Assembly (NCBI GenBank): GCA_026400595.1
Contig: JAPLOT010000116.1
Span: 1-9,707, forward strand
Origin: Alphaproteobacteria bacterium
Lineage (GTDB): Bacteria > Pseudomonadota > Alphaproteobacteria > Rhizobiales > Aestuariivirgaceae
DNA: 9,707 bases
Direction: 5' to 3'
Below, in pieces: positions 1-5,663 of the stretch; the first letter of the stretch is position 1; every line of letters begins with the position of its first letter. A program made the position numbers and the translations under genes. Below the pieces are notes generated by a model. It searched no databases and was not told the origin of the DNA. It saw nothing but the letters and a program-made list of their open reading frames with translations.

Positions 1-44
1 CCGGAGAAGACGCGTGGCTTGAACTTGGAGGCGGGGGTCGACAT
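1..44 (-). CDS. trpS: Tryptophan--tRNA ligase, N-terminal fragment (runs off the left edge)
   Basis: Only the first 14 codons and two bases of a fifteenth are present, reading MSTPASKFKPRVFSG on the minus strand. A short variable lead followed by a PRVFSG-type strand is how bacterial tryptophanyl-tRNA synthetases begin, just before the nucleotide-binding HIGH-like segment, which would lie outside the window. An AGAGG ribosome-binding site at 53-57 lies 8 nt before the ATG, which supports a real start. Context agrees: in alphaproteobacteria trpS commonly follows murJ, and glnD-murJ is at the other end of this window on the same strand. The enzyme charges tRNA-Trp in the cytoplasm. The call rests on few residues plus context, so another gene with a similar N-terminus is possible. 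Confidence 0.65.
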   Translation of the reverse strand, partial: MSTPASKFKPRVFS

Positions 45-121
45 GGGGCAAACCTCTGGGAAATCCGGCAGGGCTTATGCCCGCAATCGGTGGCCGAGAA
101 AAGGGTCCATTCCTTCGCCTC

Positions 122-150
122 TTGAAAGCGGCTGCCAAACCCGGTCTAAC
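122..150 (+). promoter_or_regulatory. Candidate sigma-70-type promoter of mutM, giving a leaderless or nearly leaderless mRNA
   Basis: TTGAAA at 122-127 matches the -35 consensus at 5 of 6 bases. After a 17-nt spacer, TCTAAC at 145-150 matches the -10 consensus at 4 of 6. The expected transcription start, about 7 nt past the -10 element, is near 157, beside the mutM ATG at 158. No Shine-Dalgarno-like sequence precedes that ATG, which fits a leaderless message. This was found by eye and is not experimentally supported. Confidence 0.4.
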
Positions 151-157
151 CGCAGCC

Positions 158-1042
158 ATGCCGGAACTTCCAGAAGTCGAGACCGTGATGCGCGGGCTGA
201 AGCCCGTGCTCGAGGGCCAGCGCATCGAGACGGTCATCCTGCGCCGTGCCGATCTGCGCTTTCCGTTTCCGCAAGGTTTCGCCGCGCGCCTGGCCGGGCG
301 GCAGATCCTCGGGCTTTCGCGCCGGGCAAAGTACATTCTCGCCGAGATCGAGGGCGGCGACTGCCTGCTCGTCCATCTCGGCATGACCGGTCGCTTTACC
401 GTGCTGCGCCCCGATGGGAGCCGCAATCTCGGCGAATTCTACTTCGAGACGGGCGCCGGAAGCGATGCCGCGGGTGTGCATGACCATGTGGTGATGGCGT
501 TGGCCGACGGAACCCGCCTGGTCTACAGCGATCCCCGCCGCTTCGGCATGATGGATCTGTTTCCGTCCGGCGAAGCGGCCACCCACAAGCTGCTGCGGGA
601 CATCGGCGTCGAACCCCTTGGAAACGGCTTCCACGCCGAATACCTGGCCGAAAGGTTCAAGGGCAAGTCAGCGCCGCTGAAGGCCGCCCTTCTCGACCAG
701 GGCATCGTCGCGGGCCTCGGCAACATCTATGTCTGCGAGGCGCTGTTCCGCACCGGCCTGTCACCCACACGCAGGGCCGGCACGCTGGCGCACGGCAAGC
801 GGGTCGACCCCAGGCTCGACGTGCTGGTGCGCCATATCCGCGACATCCTGGGTGAGGCCATTGCAGCGGGTGGCTCGACGCTGCAGGATTTTGCCGGCAC
901 GGATGGGAAAGCCGGTGTCTACCAGCAGCGCTTCGCCGTCTATGACCGCGAAGGCGAGGCCTGCACCCGTTGCGGTGCACCCGTCAGAAGACGAGTACAG
1001 TCGGGGCGCTCGACATTCTATTGTGCGGCCTGTCAGAAATAG
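158..1042 (+). CDS. mutM: Formamidopyrimidine-DNA glycosylase (Fpg/MutM), 294 aa
   Basis: This bifunctional DNA glycosylase/AP lyase removes 8-oxoguanine and ring-opened purines and cuts the strand by beta,delta-elimination. The start at 158 is fixed by biochemistry: the product begins MPELPEVETV, and after Met removal Pro2 is the Schiff-base nucleophile with Glu3 beside it. An in-frame ATG 27 codons upstream would bury that proline and is rejected. Other family marks are Lys58 in the SRRAKY turn, the HLGMTGRF segment at 73-80 carrying the lesion-probing loop, YSDPRRFG at 123-130, GLGNIY at 186-191, and a C-terminal zinc finger with Cys269/Cys272 and Cys289/Cys292 and its conserved arginine (Arg284). 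Length is slightly above the usual 270 or so. The gene diverges from trpS and is followed 7 nt later by an enoyl-CoA hydratase, probably on the same transcript. Nothing looks broken. Confidence 0.97.
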   Translation: MPELPEVETVMRGLKPVLEGQRIETVILRRADLRFPFPQGFAARLAGRQILGLSRRAKYILAEIEGGDCLLVHLGMTGRFTVLRPDGSRNLGEFYFETGAGSDAAGVHDHVVMALADGTRLVYSDPRRFGMMDLFPSGEAATHKLLRDIGVEPLGNGFHAEYLAERFKGKSAPLKAALLDQGIVAGLGNIYVCEALFRTGLSPTRRAGTLAHGKRVDPRLDVLVRHIRDILGEAIAAGGSTLQDFAGTDGKAGVYQQRFAVYDREGEACTRCGAPVRRRVQSGRSTFYCAACQK

Positions 1043-1049
1043 GATGGCC

Positions 1050-1823
1050 ATGGCTTACGAACACATCATCGTCGAGACGCGCGACCGGGTCGGCCTGGTC
1101 ACGCTCAACCGGCCCAAGGCGCTCAACGCGCTGAACTCCGCGCTGATCGCCGAACTCAATGCGGCACTCGAAGTCTTCGAGGCGGATGCCGGAGTCGGCT
1201 GCATCGTGATCGCCGGCAGCGAGAAAGCCTTTGCGGCCGGCGCCGACGTGAAGGAAATGGCCGACAAGACCTATGTCGACGCCTATCTGGGCCAGTTCCT
1301 CACCGGCTGGTCGCGGCTTGCGGCGGCGCGCAAGCCGGTGATTGCGGCGGTCTCGGGCTTTTGCCTCGGCGGCGGCTGCGAACTCGCCATGATGTGCGAC
1401 TTCATCATCGCCAGCGAGACGGCAAGGTTCGGGCTTCCCGAAATCACCCTCGGCATCATGCCGGGCGCCGGCGGCACGCAGCGGCTGCCGCGCGCCATCG
1501 GCAAGGCCAAAGCGATGGACATGATCCTGACCGGCCGCATGATGGAGGCGGCCGAGGCCGAACGCTGCGGGCTGGTTGCGCGCGTCGTGGCGCCGGAGCG
1601 GGTGCTCGACGAAGCGCTGGCTGCGGCTGCGAAGATCGCATCCTATTCGCAACCCATCGTGATGATGGCGAAGGAGACGGTGAACCGCGCCCAGGAGATG
1701 TCGCAGGAGGAAGGCATCCGGTTCGAGCGGCGGCTCTTCCTGTCGATGTTCGCCACCGAAGACCAGAAGGAGGGCATGGCCGCCTTCATCGAGAAGCGCA
1801 AGCCTGGCTTCAGGAACCGCTAG
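1050..1823 (+). CDS. Enoyl-CoA hydratase (crotonase family), 257 aa
   Basis: This enzyme hydrates trans-2-enoyl-CoA to 3-hydroxyacyl-CoA in fatty-acid beta-oxidation, in the cytoplasm. The crotonase fold is clear: an oxyanion-hole segment AFAAGADVKEM at 60-70, the second backbone NH in GFCLGGGCELAM at 103-114, and both catalytic glutamates of true hydratases, Glu111 (GGGCE) and Glu131 (FGLPE). It ends in the family's usual EKRKPGF tail and has the typical 257-258 aa length. Two in-frame ATGs occur, at 1044 and 1050. The second is chosen because AGGA at 1041-1044, overlapping the mutM stop, lies 5 nt before it. Coupling with mutM is therefore likely. In many Hyphomicrobiales the mutM-hydratase pair is followed by rpsT and dnaA; here it instead meets a convergent regulator, with a 14-bp overlap of the two 3' ends. 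The physiological acyl chain length cannot be told from sequence. Confidence 0.95.
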   Translation: MAYEHIIVETRDRVGLVTLNRPKALNALNSALIAELNAALEVFEADAGVGCIVIAGSEKAFAAGADVKEMADKTYVDAYLGQFLTGWSRLAAARKPVIAAVSGFCLGGGCELAMMCDFIIASETARFGLPEITLGIMPGAGGTQRLPRAIGKAKAMDMILTGRMMEAAEAERCGLVARVVAPERVLDEALAAAAKIASYSQPIVMMAKETVNRAQEMSQEEGIRFERRLFLSMFATEDQKEGMAAFIEKRKPGFRNR

Positions 1824-3051
1824 CTCCGCCAGCAACGTCCTTGAACAGCACGTCGCGGTCGATGATGAAGTTGGCAAGCAGGGCCAGGCTGGCTGCGCCC
1901 ATGGCGCGCGCATCGGCGCCGATGGTTCCTTCTTCGACGACGAAAGGCGTAATTCCGAGCGTCGCCACCTTCGACATGACGCTGCGCACGGAAGCGACGA
2001 GCCTGCGCCGGACGGCGGCCGGCATGGCGCCATCGATGATCACGGCCTCGGGCTCGAGCACGGCTGCCGTGCTGGCCGAGGCACAGGCGAGACTCATGGC
2101 CGCATCTGCGATCCAGCTGTCGAGGACTGCGCCGGCAGCGCTCCAGTCGTCCGGACGGTTGCGCAGGATGTCGGGATCAAGGCCGTCACGCCGCAGCGCA
2201 TCTTCGAGAACCGACAGGGACGCGCTGAGAATCAGCTGCTGTGCGCCGTCCGATCGCGAAGGAACGAGCAGCGAGCCAAGCGCGCCGGCATTGCCGCTGC
2301 GGCCCTGATGCAGGCCGCCATTGATGACGATGCCGCCACCGATGAAGAAGCCGACGTAGAAATAGGCATAGTCGCGCCGGGAGCGGCCATTGCCGAAGAG
2401 GAGTTCCGCAGCACATGCGGCGGTGGCGTCGTTGCAGTGATGAACGGGCCACTCCACGCGCGCCGCGACCGCCGCACCGAGGTCGAAGCCTCGCCAGACG
2501 TCGAGAGCGCCGGGCGGTGCGCCGACAGCTTCGGACCAGTTCCACAATTCGAAGGGTGCGGCGATGCCGAGCCCGGCGATGCGTGCAACCTGGCTGCGGG
2601 TCATGCCCTTGGTCAGCAGTTTCACGCCGCTTTCGGTGAAGGATACGATCTCGGCCGGAACCGGATAGCGATAGGGCTGGCGCAGCGTGGCGCAGACCCG
2701 GCCGGTGAGATCGAGCAGCATGAGATCGGCCGACCGGCGCCCAAGCTTCAGTCCGATGGCATAGGCGCCTTCGGGATTGAGCGTGAAAGGGACCAGGGGC
2801 TGGCCCACCTTGCCGCGCTGCGGAGTCTCGCGCTTGAGGAGATCGTCAGATTCGAGCTGGCGGACGATGACCGAAACGGTCTGGGCTGAAAGCCCGGTCA
2901 GCCTGGCGATTTCGGCCTTGGGCAGCGCCCCGTGATGGCGGACCAGCGACAGCACCAGGCGTTCATTGTAAAGCCTTACGCCGGACTGGCTGGTGCCGCG
3001 CGACAGGGCATGCCCCGCGTCCGTCCGGCTTTCCGTGCCTGTCCATGCCAT
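1810..3051 (-). CDS. ROK-family transcriptional regulator with N-terminal winged helix, 413 aa
   Basis: This is a DNA-binding regulator of the NagC/XylR/Mlc type. Residues about 25-90 form a MarR-like winged helix-turn-helix: helices around LPKAEIARLTGLSAQTVS (43-60) and a wing with RGKVGQP (79-85). Residues from about 95 onward are the ROK (ASKHA-fold) domain. The nucleotide loop of ROK kinases (DxGxTK-like) is degenerate here, reading LKLGRRSAD at 101-109, so kinase activity is not expected. The catalytic-type Asp is kept in CNDAT (Asp208). The ExGH sugar-contact motif of kinases and Mlc/NagC reads ALGS (257-260), and no CxCGxxGC zinc cluster is seen, so the ligand may not be a typical hexose. 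The start has an AGGA 8 nt upstream. No sugar transporter or catabolic gene is in view, so the target and inducer are unknown. It converges on, and overlaps, the enoyl-CoA hydratase gene. Confidence 0.9.
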   Translation of the reverse strand: MAWTGTESRTDAGHALSRGTSQSGVRLYNERLVLSLVRHHGALPKAEIARLTGLSAQTVSVIVRQLESDDLLKRETPQRGKVGQPLVPFTLNPEGAYAIGLKLGRRSADLMLLDLTGRVCATLRQPYRYPVPAEIVSFTESGVKLLTKGMTRSQVARIAGLGIAAPFELWNWSEAVGAPPGALDVWRGFDLGAAVAARVEWPVHHCNDATAACAAELLFGNGRSRRDYAYFYVGFFIGGGIVINGGLHQGRSGNAGALGSLLVPSRSDGAQQLILSASLSVLEDALRRDGLDPDILRNRPDDWSAAGAVLDSWIADAAMSLACASASTAAVLEPEAVIIDGAMPAAVRRRLVASVRSVMSKVATLGITPFVVEEGTIGADARAMGAASLALLANFIIDRDVLFKDVAGGASGS

Positions 3052-3120
3052 GCTGTCCGTCCTGCCGATGCCAGCCTCTGGCGGCTGATGGCGCGACCTT
3101 CCGACAGGCCGTTCGGGCAG

Positions 3121-3150
3121 TCAATAAGTAAATCGGTCTGATTTATAGCT
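3121..3150 (-). promoter_or_regulatory. AT-rich 17-bp palindrome upstream of the ROK regulator; possible operator/promoter
   Basis: TAAATC (3129-3134), a 5-nt spacer GGTCT, and its exact reverse complement GATTTA (3140-3145) form a palindrome in an AT-rich island within otherwise GC-rich DNA. It lies about 80 bp upstream of the ROK start codon, in the 118-bp gap 3052-3169. ROK repressors of the NagC/Mlc/XylR group bind AT-rich inverted repeats and often control themselves, so an autoregulatory operator is a reasonable guess. No convincing -35/-10 pair with correct spacing was found on the minus strand, although promoter hexamers could lie within the same AT-rich stretch. Confidence 0.35.
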
Positions 3151-3151
3151 T

Positions 3152-3171
3152 GAAAGACCCGCGCCGGGTTC
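3152..3171 (-). terminator. Weak candidate terminator hairpin at the end of the glnD-to-moeB operon
   Basis: On the minus strand a 5-bp stem (ACCCG / CGGGT, 3169-3165 with 3161-3157) closes a GCG loop, abuts the moeB/thiF stop codon and is followed by CTTTC. The stem is short and the U-tract is only three long, so efficient intrinsic termination is doubtful. Rho-dependent termination, or read-through into the ROK gene, is just as possible. Confidence 0.22.
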
Positions 3172-3985
3172 AGGCAGCGGCATAATTCTGCGCCGCCATG
3201 CCCGCAATGCTGGGCCGGCGGCCGGTGAGCGGATTGTCCGGATTCCAGCCGAGCCTGGTTTCATAGAAACGGGCTGCCAGCGCGTCATACATGAGCAGGC
3301 GACCGGCCAGGCTCTCGCCGATGCCCAGCACCTCCTTGATCACTTCCATGGCCTGCATCGATCCGATGATGCCGGGAAGTGCCCCCAGGATCCCCGCCTC
3401 CTCGCAGGCCGGAAAGAGTCCACGCGGCGGGATCTCGCCGATCAGGCAGCGATAGCTGGGCCAGGGCGTGCCGTCGGGAGACGTCTCATGCGGCTTGAAG
3501 GTGGAGAGCTGCCCGTCGAACTGGCCAACCGCCGCGCTCACCAGCGTCCTGCGGGCAAAGTAGCAGGCGTCGCTCACCAGAAATCGGGTCGGAAAATTGT
3601 CGCAGCCGTCAGCCACGATGTCGTACCGGCCGATGATGTCGAGGGCGTTTTCCGCGGCGATGCGCTCGTCATGCGCCATCACCGTCACATGCGGATTGAT
3701 CGCCAGCAGGGTCTCGCGCGCGCTGGCGGTCTTGGCCATGCCCACGCGTGCGGTGGTGTGCAGGATCTGGCGCTGAAGATTGGACAGGCTCACCGTGTCA
3801 TGATCGATCACGCCGATGGTGCCGATGCCGGCAGCAGCCAGATAGAGCAAGAGCGGTGAGCCGAGACCGCCCGCGCCAATGACGAGTACGCGCGCGGCCT
3901 TGAGCTTCGCCTGTCCCGGGCCGCCGACCTCATGCAGCACAAGGTGCCGGGCGTAACGTTCGATCTCCTCGCCGTTCAGCGCCAT
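3170..3985 (-). CDS. moeB: E1-like sulfur-carrier adenylyltransferase, HesA/MoeB/ThiF family, 271 aa
   Basis: This enzyme adenylates the C-terminal Gly-Gly of a small sulfur-carrier protein, MoaD (molybdopterin) or ThiS (thiamine). Visible marks are the nucleotide loop GAGGLG (37-42), Asp61 and Asp63 in the IDHD turn, the arginine-finger segment SNLQRQ (Arg72), and DGCDNFPTR (126-134) with the Mg-binding Asp129 region. A cysteine at the usual thioester/persulfide position is kept (FPACEEAG, Cys194). Unusually, the first zinc pair is incomplete (SYRC, one Cys at 180, where E. coli MoeB has CxxC), and the second is absent: the C-terminus has WNPDNPLTG (247-255) instead of a CxxC. The start overlaps the dut stop by one base (TGATG), with GGGAG 6 nt upstream at 3992-3996. 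MoeB and ThiF cannot be separated with certainty, and no moaD, moaE or thiS gene is nearby. It is the last gene of the operon. Confidence 0.82.
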   Translation of the reverse strand: MALNGEEIERYARHLVLHEVGGPGQAKLKAARVLVIGAGGLGSPLLLYLAAAGIGTIGVIDHDTVSLSNLQRQILHTTARVGMAKTASARETLLAINPHVTVMAHDERIAAENALDIIGRYDIVADGCDNFPTRFLVSDACYFARRTLVSAAVGQFDGQLSTFKPHETSPDGTPWPSYRCLIGEIPPRGLFPACEEAGILGALPGIIGSMQAMEVIKEVLGIGESLAGRLLMYDALAARFYETRLGWNPDNPLTGRRPSIAGMAAQNYAAA

Positions 3986-4425
3986 CAGCGGCTCCCGGAC
4001 GATCCGAAGCCGCCTTCGCCGCGCGCCGTGTCATCGAGCGTGGCGACCGGTTCCCAGGTCGCCCGCGTCACCGGCGCGATCACCATCTGCGCGATGCGGT
4101 CGCCGCGCGCGATGACGAAATCGGCATCGCCATGATTGATCAACGGCACCTTGATCTCGCCGCGATAGTCGCAGTCGATGGTGCCCGGCGCATTGAGCAC
4201 CGTCACGCCATGCTTCACCGCGAGTCCCGAGCGCGGACGTACCTGCGCCTCGAAGCCCAGCGGCAGCGCAATGGCAAGGCCCGTGGGCATGAGGCAGCGG
4301 GCGCCGGGCCTCAGCACGAGGGCTTCGGCGGCGCGCAGGTCCATGCCGGCTGCGCCATCCGTCTCGTAGGCCGGAAGCGGCAGATCCTCGCCATGGGCGA
4401 GCCTGCGGATGCGAACGGCGGTCAC
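3985..4425 (-). CDS. dut: Deoxyuridine 5'-triphosphate nucleotidohydrolase (dUTPase), 146 aa
   Basis: This homotrimeric dUTPase hydrolyses dUTP to dUMP and pyrophosphate, supplying dUMP for thymidylate synthesis and keeping uracil out of DNA. All five trimeric-dUTPase motifs are present: I AAGMDLRA (25-32), II RPRSGLAVKHG (63-73), III NAPGTIDCDYRGEI (78-91) with the catalytic Asp84 and the uracil-stacking Tyr87, IV RGDRIAQMVIAPV (107-119), and V RGEGGFGSSG (135-144), the flexible glycine-rich C-terminal arm that closes on the phosphates. Length is normal for the family. The start is GTG at 4425, overlapping the coaBC stop in a GTGA arrangement, with AAGGA 6 nt upstream (4432-4436). Its own stop overlaps the next gene's ATG by one base. 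coaBC-dut adjacency is common in proteobacteria and supports the call. Confidence 0.97.
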   Translation of the reverse strand: MTAVRIRRLAHGEDLPLPAYETDGAAGMDLRAAEALVLRPGARCLMPTGLAIALPLGFEAQVRPRSGLAVKHGVTVLNAPGTIDCDYRGEIKVPLINHGDADFVIARGDRIAQMVIAPVTRATWEPVATLDDTARGEGGFGSSGSR

Positions 4426-5621
4426 GCGCGATCCTTCAGCATGGCCGCAAGCCGATCCATCAGCCGGGTCGCCACTTCCGCCTTGGACAGGCTCGGCCAG
4501 CTTTCGACCCCGGCGGCGGAGACGAGATGAACCTCGTTGCGGTCACCGCCGAACACGCCCTTGCCGGCGCTCACGTCATTGGCGACGATCAGATCGCAGC
4601 CCTTCTTTGCCAGCTTGCTCTTCGCATTGGCGATGAGGTCCTGCGTCTCGGCGGCAAAGCCGACACACAGAGCCGGTCGGCCATTCTTGCGTTGCGCGAT
4701 GGTTGCGAGAATGTCGGGGTTTTCGGCCAGCTGAATCGCCGGCGGCCCGGCGGCCCCCTTCTTCAGCTTCTGGCCCGCGACGGAAGCCACCCGCCAGTCG
4801 GCCACGGCGGCCGTGAAGATGGCGATGTCGCAGGGCAGTTCCTCCTCGCAGACCTTGAGCATCTCGGCGGCCGTCTCGACCGGCCGCATCTGGGCGCCGG
4901 GCGGGATCGGCAAGGCGGTTGACCCCGAGACCAGGACCACTTCGGCGCCCAGCGTGACGGCCGCTTCGGCGATCGCGTAGCCCTGCTTGCCCGAGGACTG
5001 GTTGGAGATGAAGCGCACGGGATCGATCGGCTCGCGCGTCGGACCCGCGGTGATGACCACCTTGCGTCCGGCCAGCGGGCGCGTGCCTGGCGTCAGAAGC
5101 TTCTCGATGGCGGACAGGATTTCGGACGGCTCCGCCATGCGGCCCGGACCGAATTCGCCGCAGGCCATCTCGCCGTCATTGGGCCCGACAACATGGACGC
5201 CATCGGCCGTCAGTATACGGAGATTCCGCTGGGTGGCAGGATGCTGCCACATCCGGACATTCATCGCGGGCGCGACGAGCACCGGCTTGTCGGTGGCCAG
5301 CAGCGCGGTGGAAGCCAGATCGTCGGCGCGGCCCTGCGCCATCTTCGCCATGAGATCGGCGGTGGCCGGGACCACCACCAGGAGATCCGCGGAGCGCGAC
5401 AACTCGATATGGCCCATCTCGATCTCGTCGGTCAGGTCGAAGAGCTCGGTGTGAACCTTCGCGCCCGACAGGCTCGCCACCGACAGGGGCGTCACGAATT
5501 CCCCGGCCGCGCGGGTCATGATGGACTTGACGCCGATGCCGCGGCCCTTGAGCAGGCGGATCAGTTCGAGACTCTTGTAGGCGGCGATACCGCCGCCGAT
5601 GATGAGAAGAACGGATTTCAT
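4422..5621 (-). CDS. coaBC: Bifunctional phosphopantothenoylcysteine decarboxylase / phosphopantothenate--cysteine ligase, 399 aa
   Basis: This enzyme makes 4'-phosphopantetheine on the way to coenzyme A. The CoaB half couples cysteine to 4'-phosphopantothenate using CTP; the CoaC half, an FMN enzyme, decarboxylates the product. N-terminal CoaC domain (about 1-180): GGGIAAYKSLE (9-19) for FMN, the active-site His71 in GHIELS, PATADLMAK (85-93), PAMNVRMW (118-125), and the substrate-clamp Cys154 in MACGEFGPGRM. C-terminal CoaB domain (about 185-399): TAGPTREPIDPVRFISNQSSGK (191-212) with Asn207, AAVADWR (271-277), and the lysine motif KLKK (285-288). The ATG at 5621 is preferred over an in-frame ATG at 5630 because AGGA lies 8 nt before it, while the earlier one has only GG directly against the codon. 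It follows ubiB after 42 nt and overlaps dut by 4 nt. Confidence 0.96.
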   Translation of the reverse strand: MKSVLLIIGGGIAAYKSLELIRLLKGRGIGVKSIMTRAAGEFVTPLSVASLSGAKVHTELFDLTDEIEMGHIELSRSADLLVVVPATADLMAKMAQGRADDLASTALLATDKPVLVAPAMNVRMWQHPATQRNLRILTADGVHVVGPNDGEMACGEFGPGRMAEPSEILSAIEKLLTPGTRPLAGRKVVITAGPTREPIDPVRFISNQSSGKQGYAIAEAAVTLGAEVVLVSGSTALPIPPGAQMRPVETAAEMLKVCEEELPCDIAIFTAAVADWRVASVAGQKLKKGAAGPPAIQLAENPDILATIAQRKNGRPALCVGFAAETQDLIANAKSKLAKKGCDLIVANDVSAGKGVFGGDRNEVHLVSAAGVESWPSLSKAEVATRLMDRLAAMLKDRA

Positions 5622-5663
5622 GTCACGCATCCTGCCAGAAATCCCCGTTTCGCGCGAATCGGT
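5622..5663 (-). other. 42-nt intergenic gap between ubiB and coaBC containing a perfect 10-bp palindrome
   Basis: This is the longest gap inside the minus-strand operon. It contains TTCGCGCGAA (5649-5658), which is its own reverse complement, close behind the ubiB stop, and then the AGGA ribosome-binding site of coaBC. It may be a protein-binding site, part of an internal promoter, or chance in GC-rich DNA. No promoter hexamers are convincing. Confidence 0.25.

Noticed and set aside
68..84. GGGC-TTAT-GCCC inverted repeat between trpS and mutM
   Set aside because: A 4-bp perfect stem (6 bp with a bulge) without a U-tract, between divergent genes where a terminator is not expected. It could be an operator but is too short to support.
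77..157. Upstream ATG extending MutM by 27 residues
   Set aside because: It would remove the N-terminal proline that serves as catalytic nucleophile, so the start must be 158.
984..2033. 349-aa minus-strand open frame opposite the enoyl-CoA hydratase
   Set aside because: It is out of frame with ROK, antisense to a clear crotonase, and shows no family motif.
2308..2889. 193-aa plus-strand open frame inside the ROK gene
   Set aside because: Antisense to the conserved ROK domain and wHTH; no ribosome-binding site or family signature recognised.
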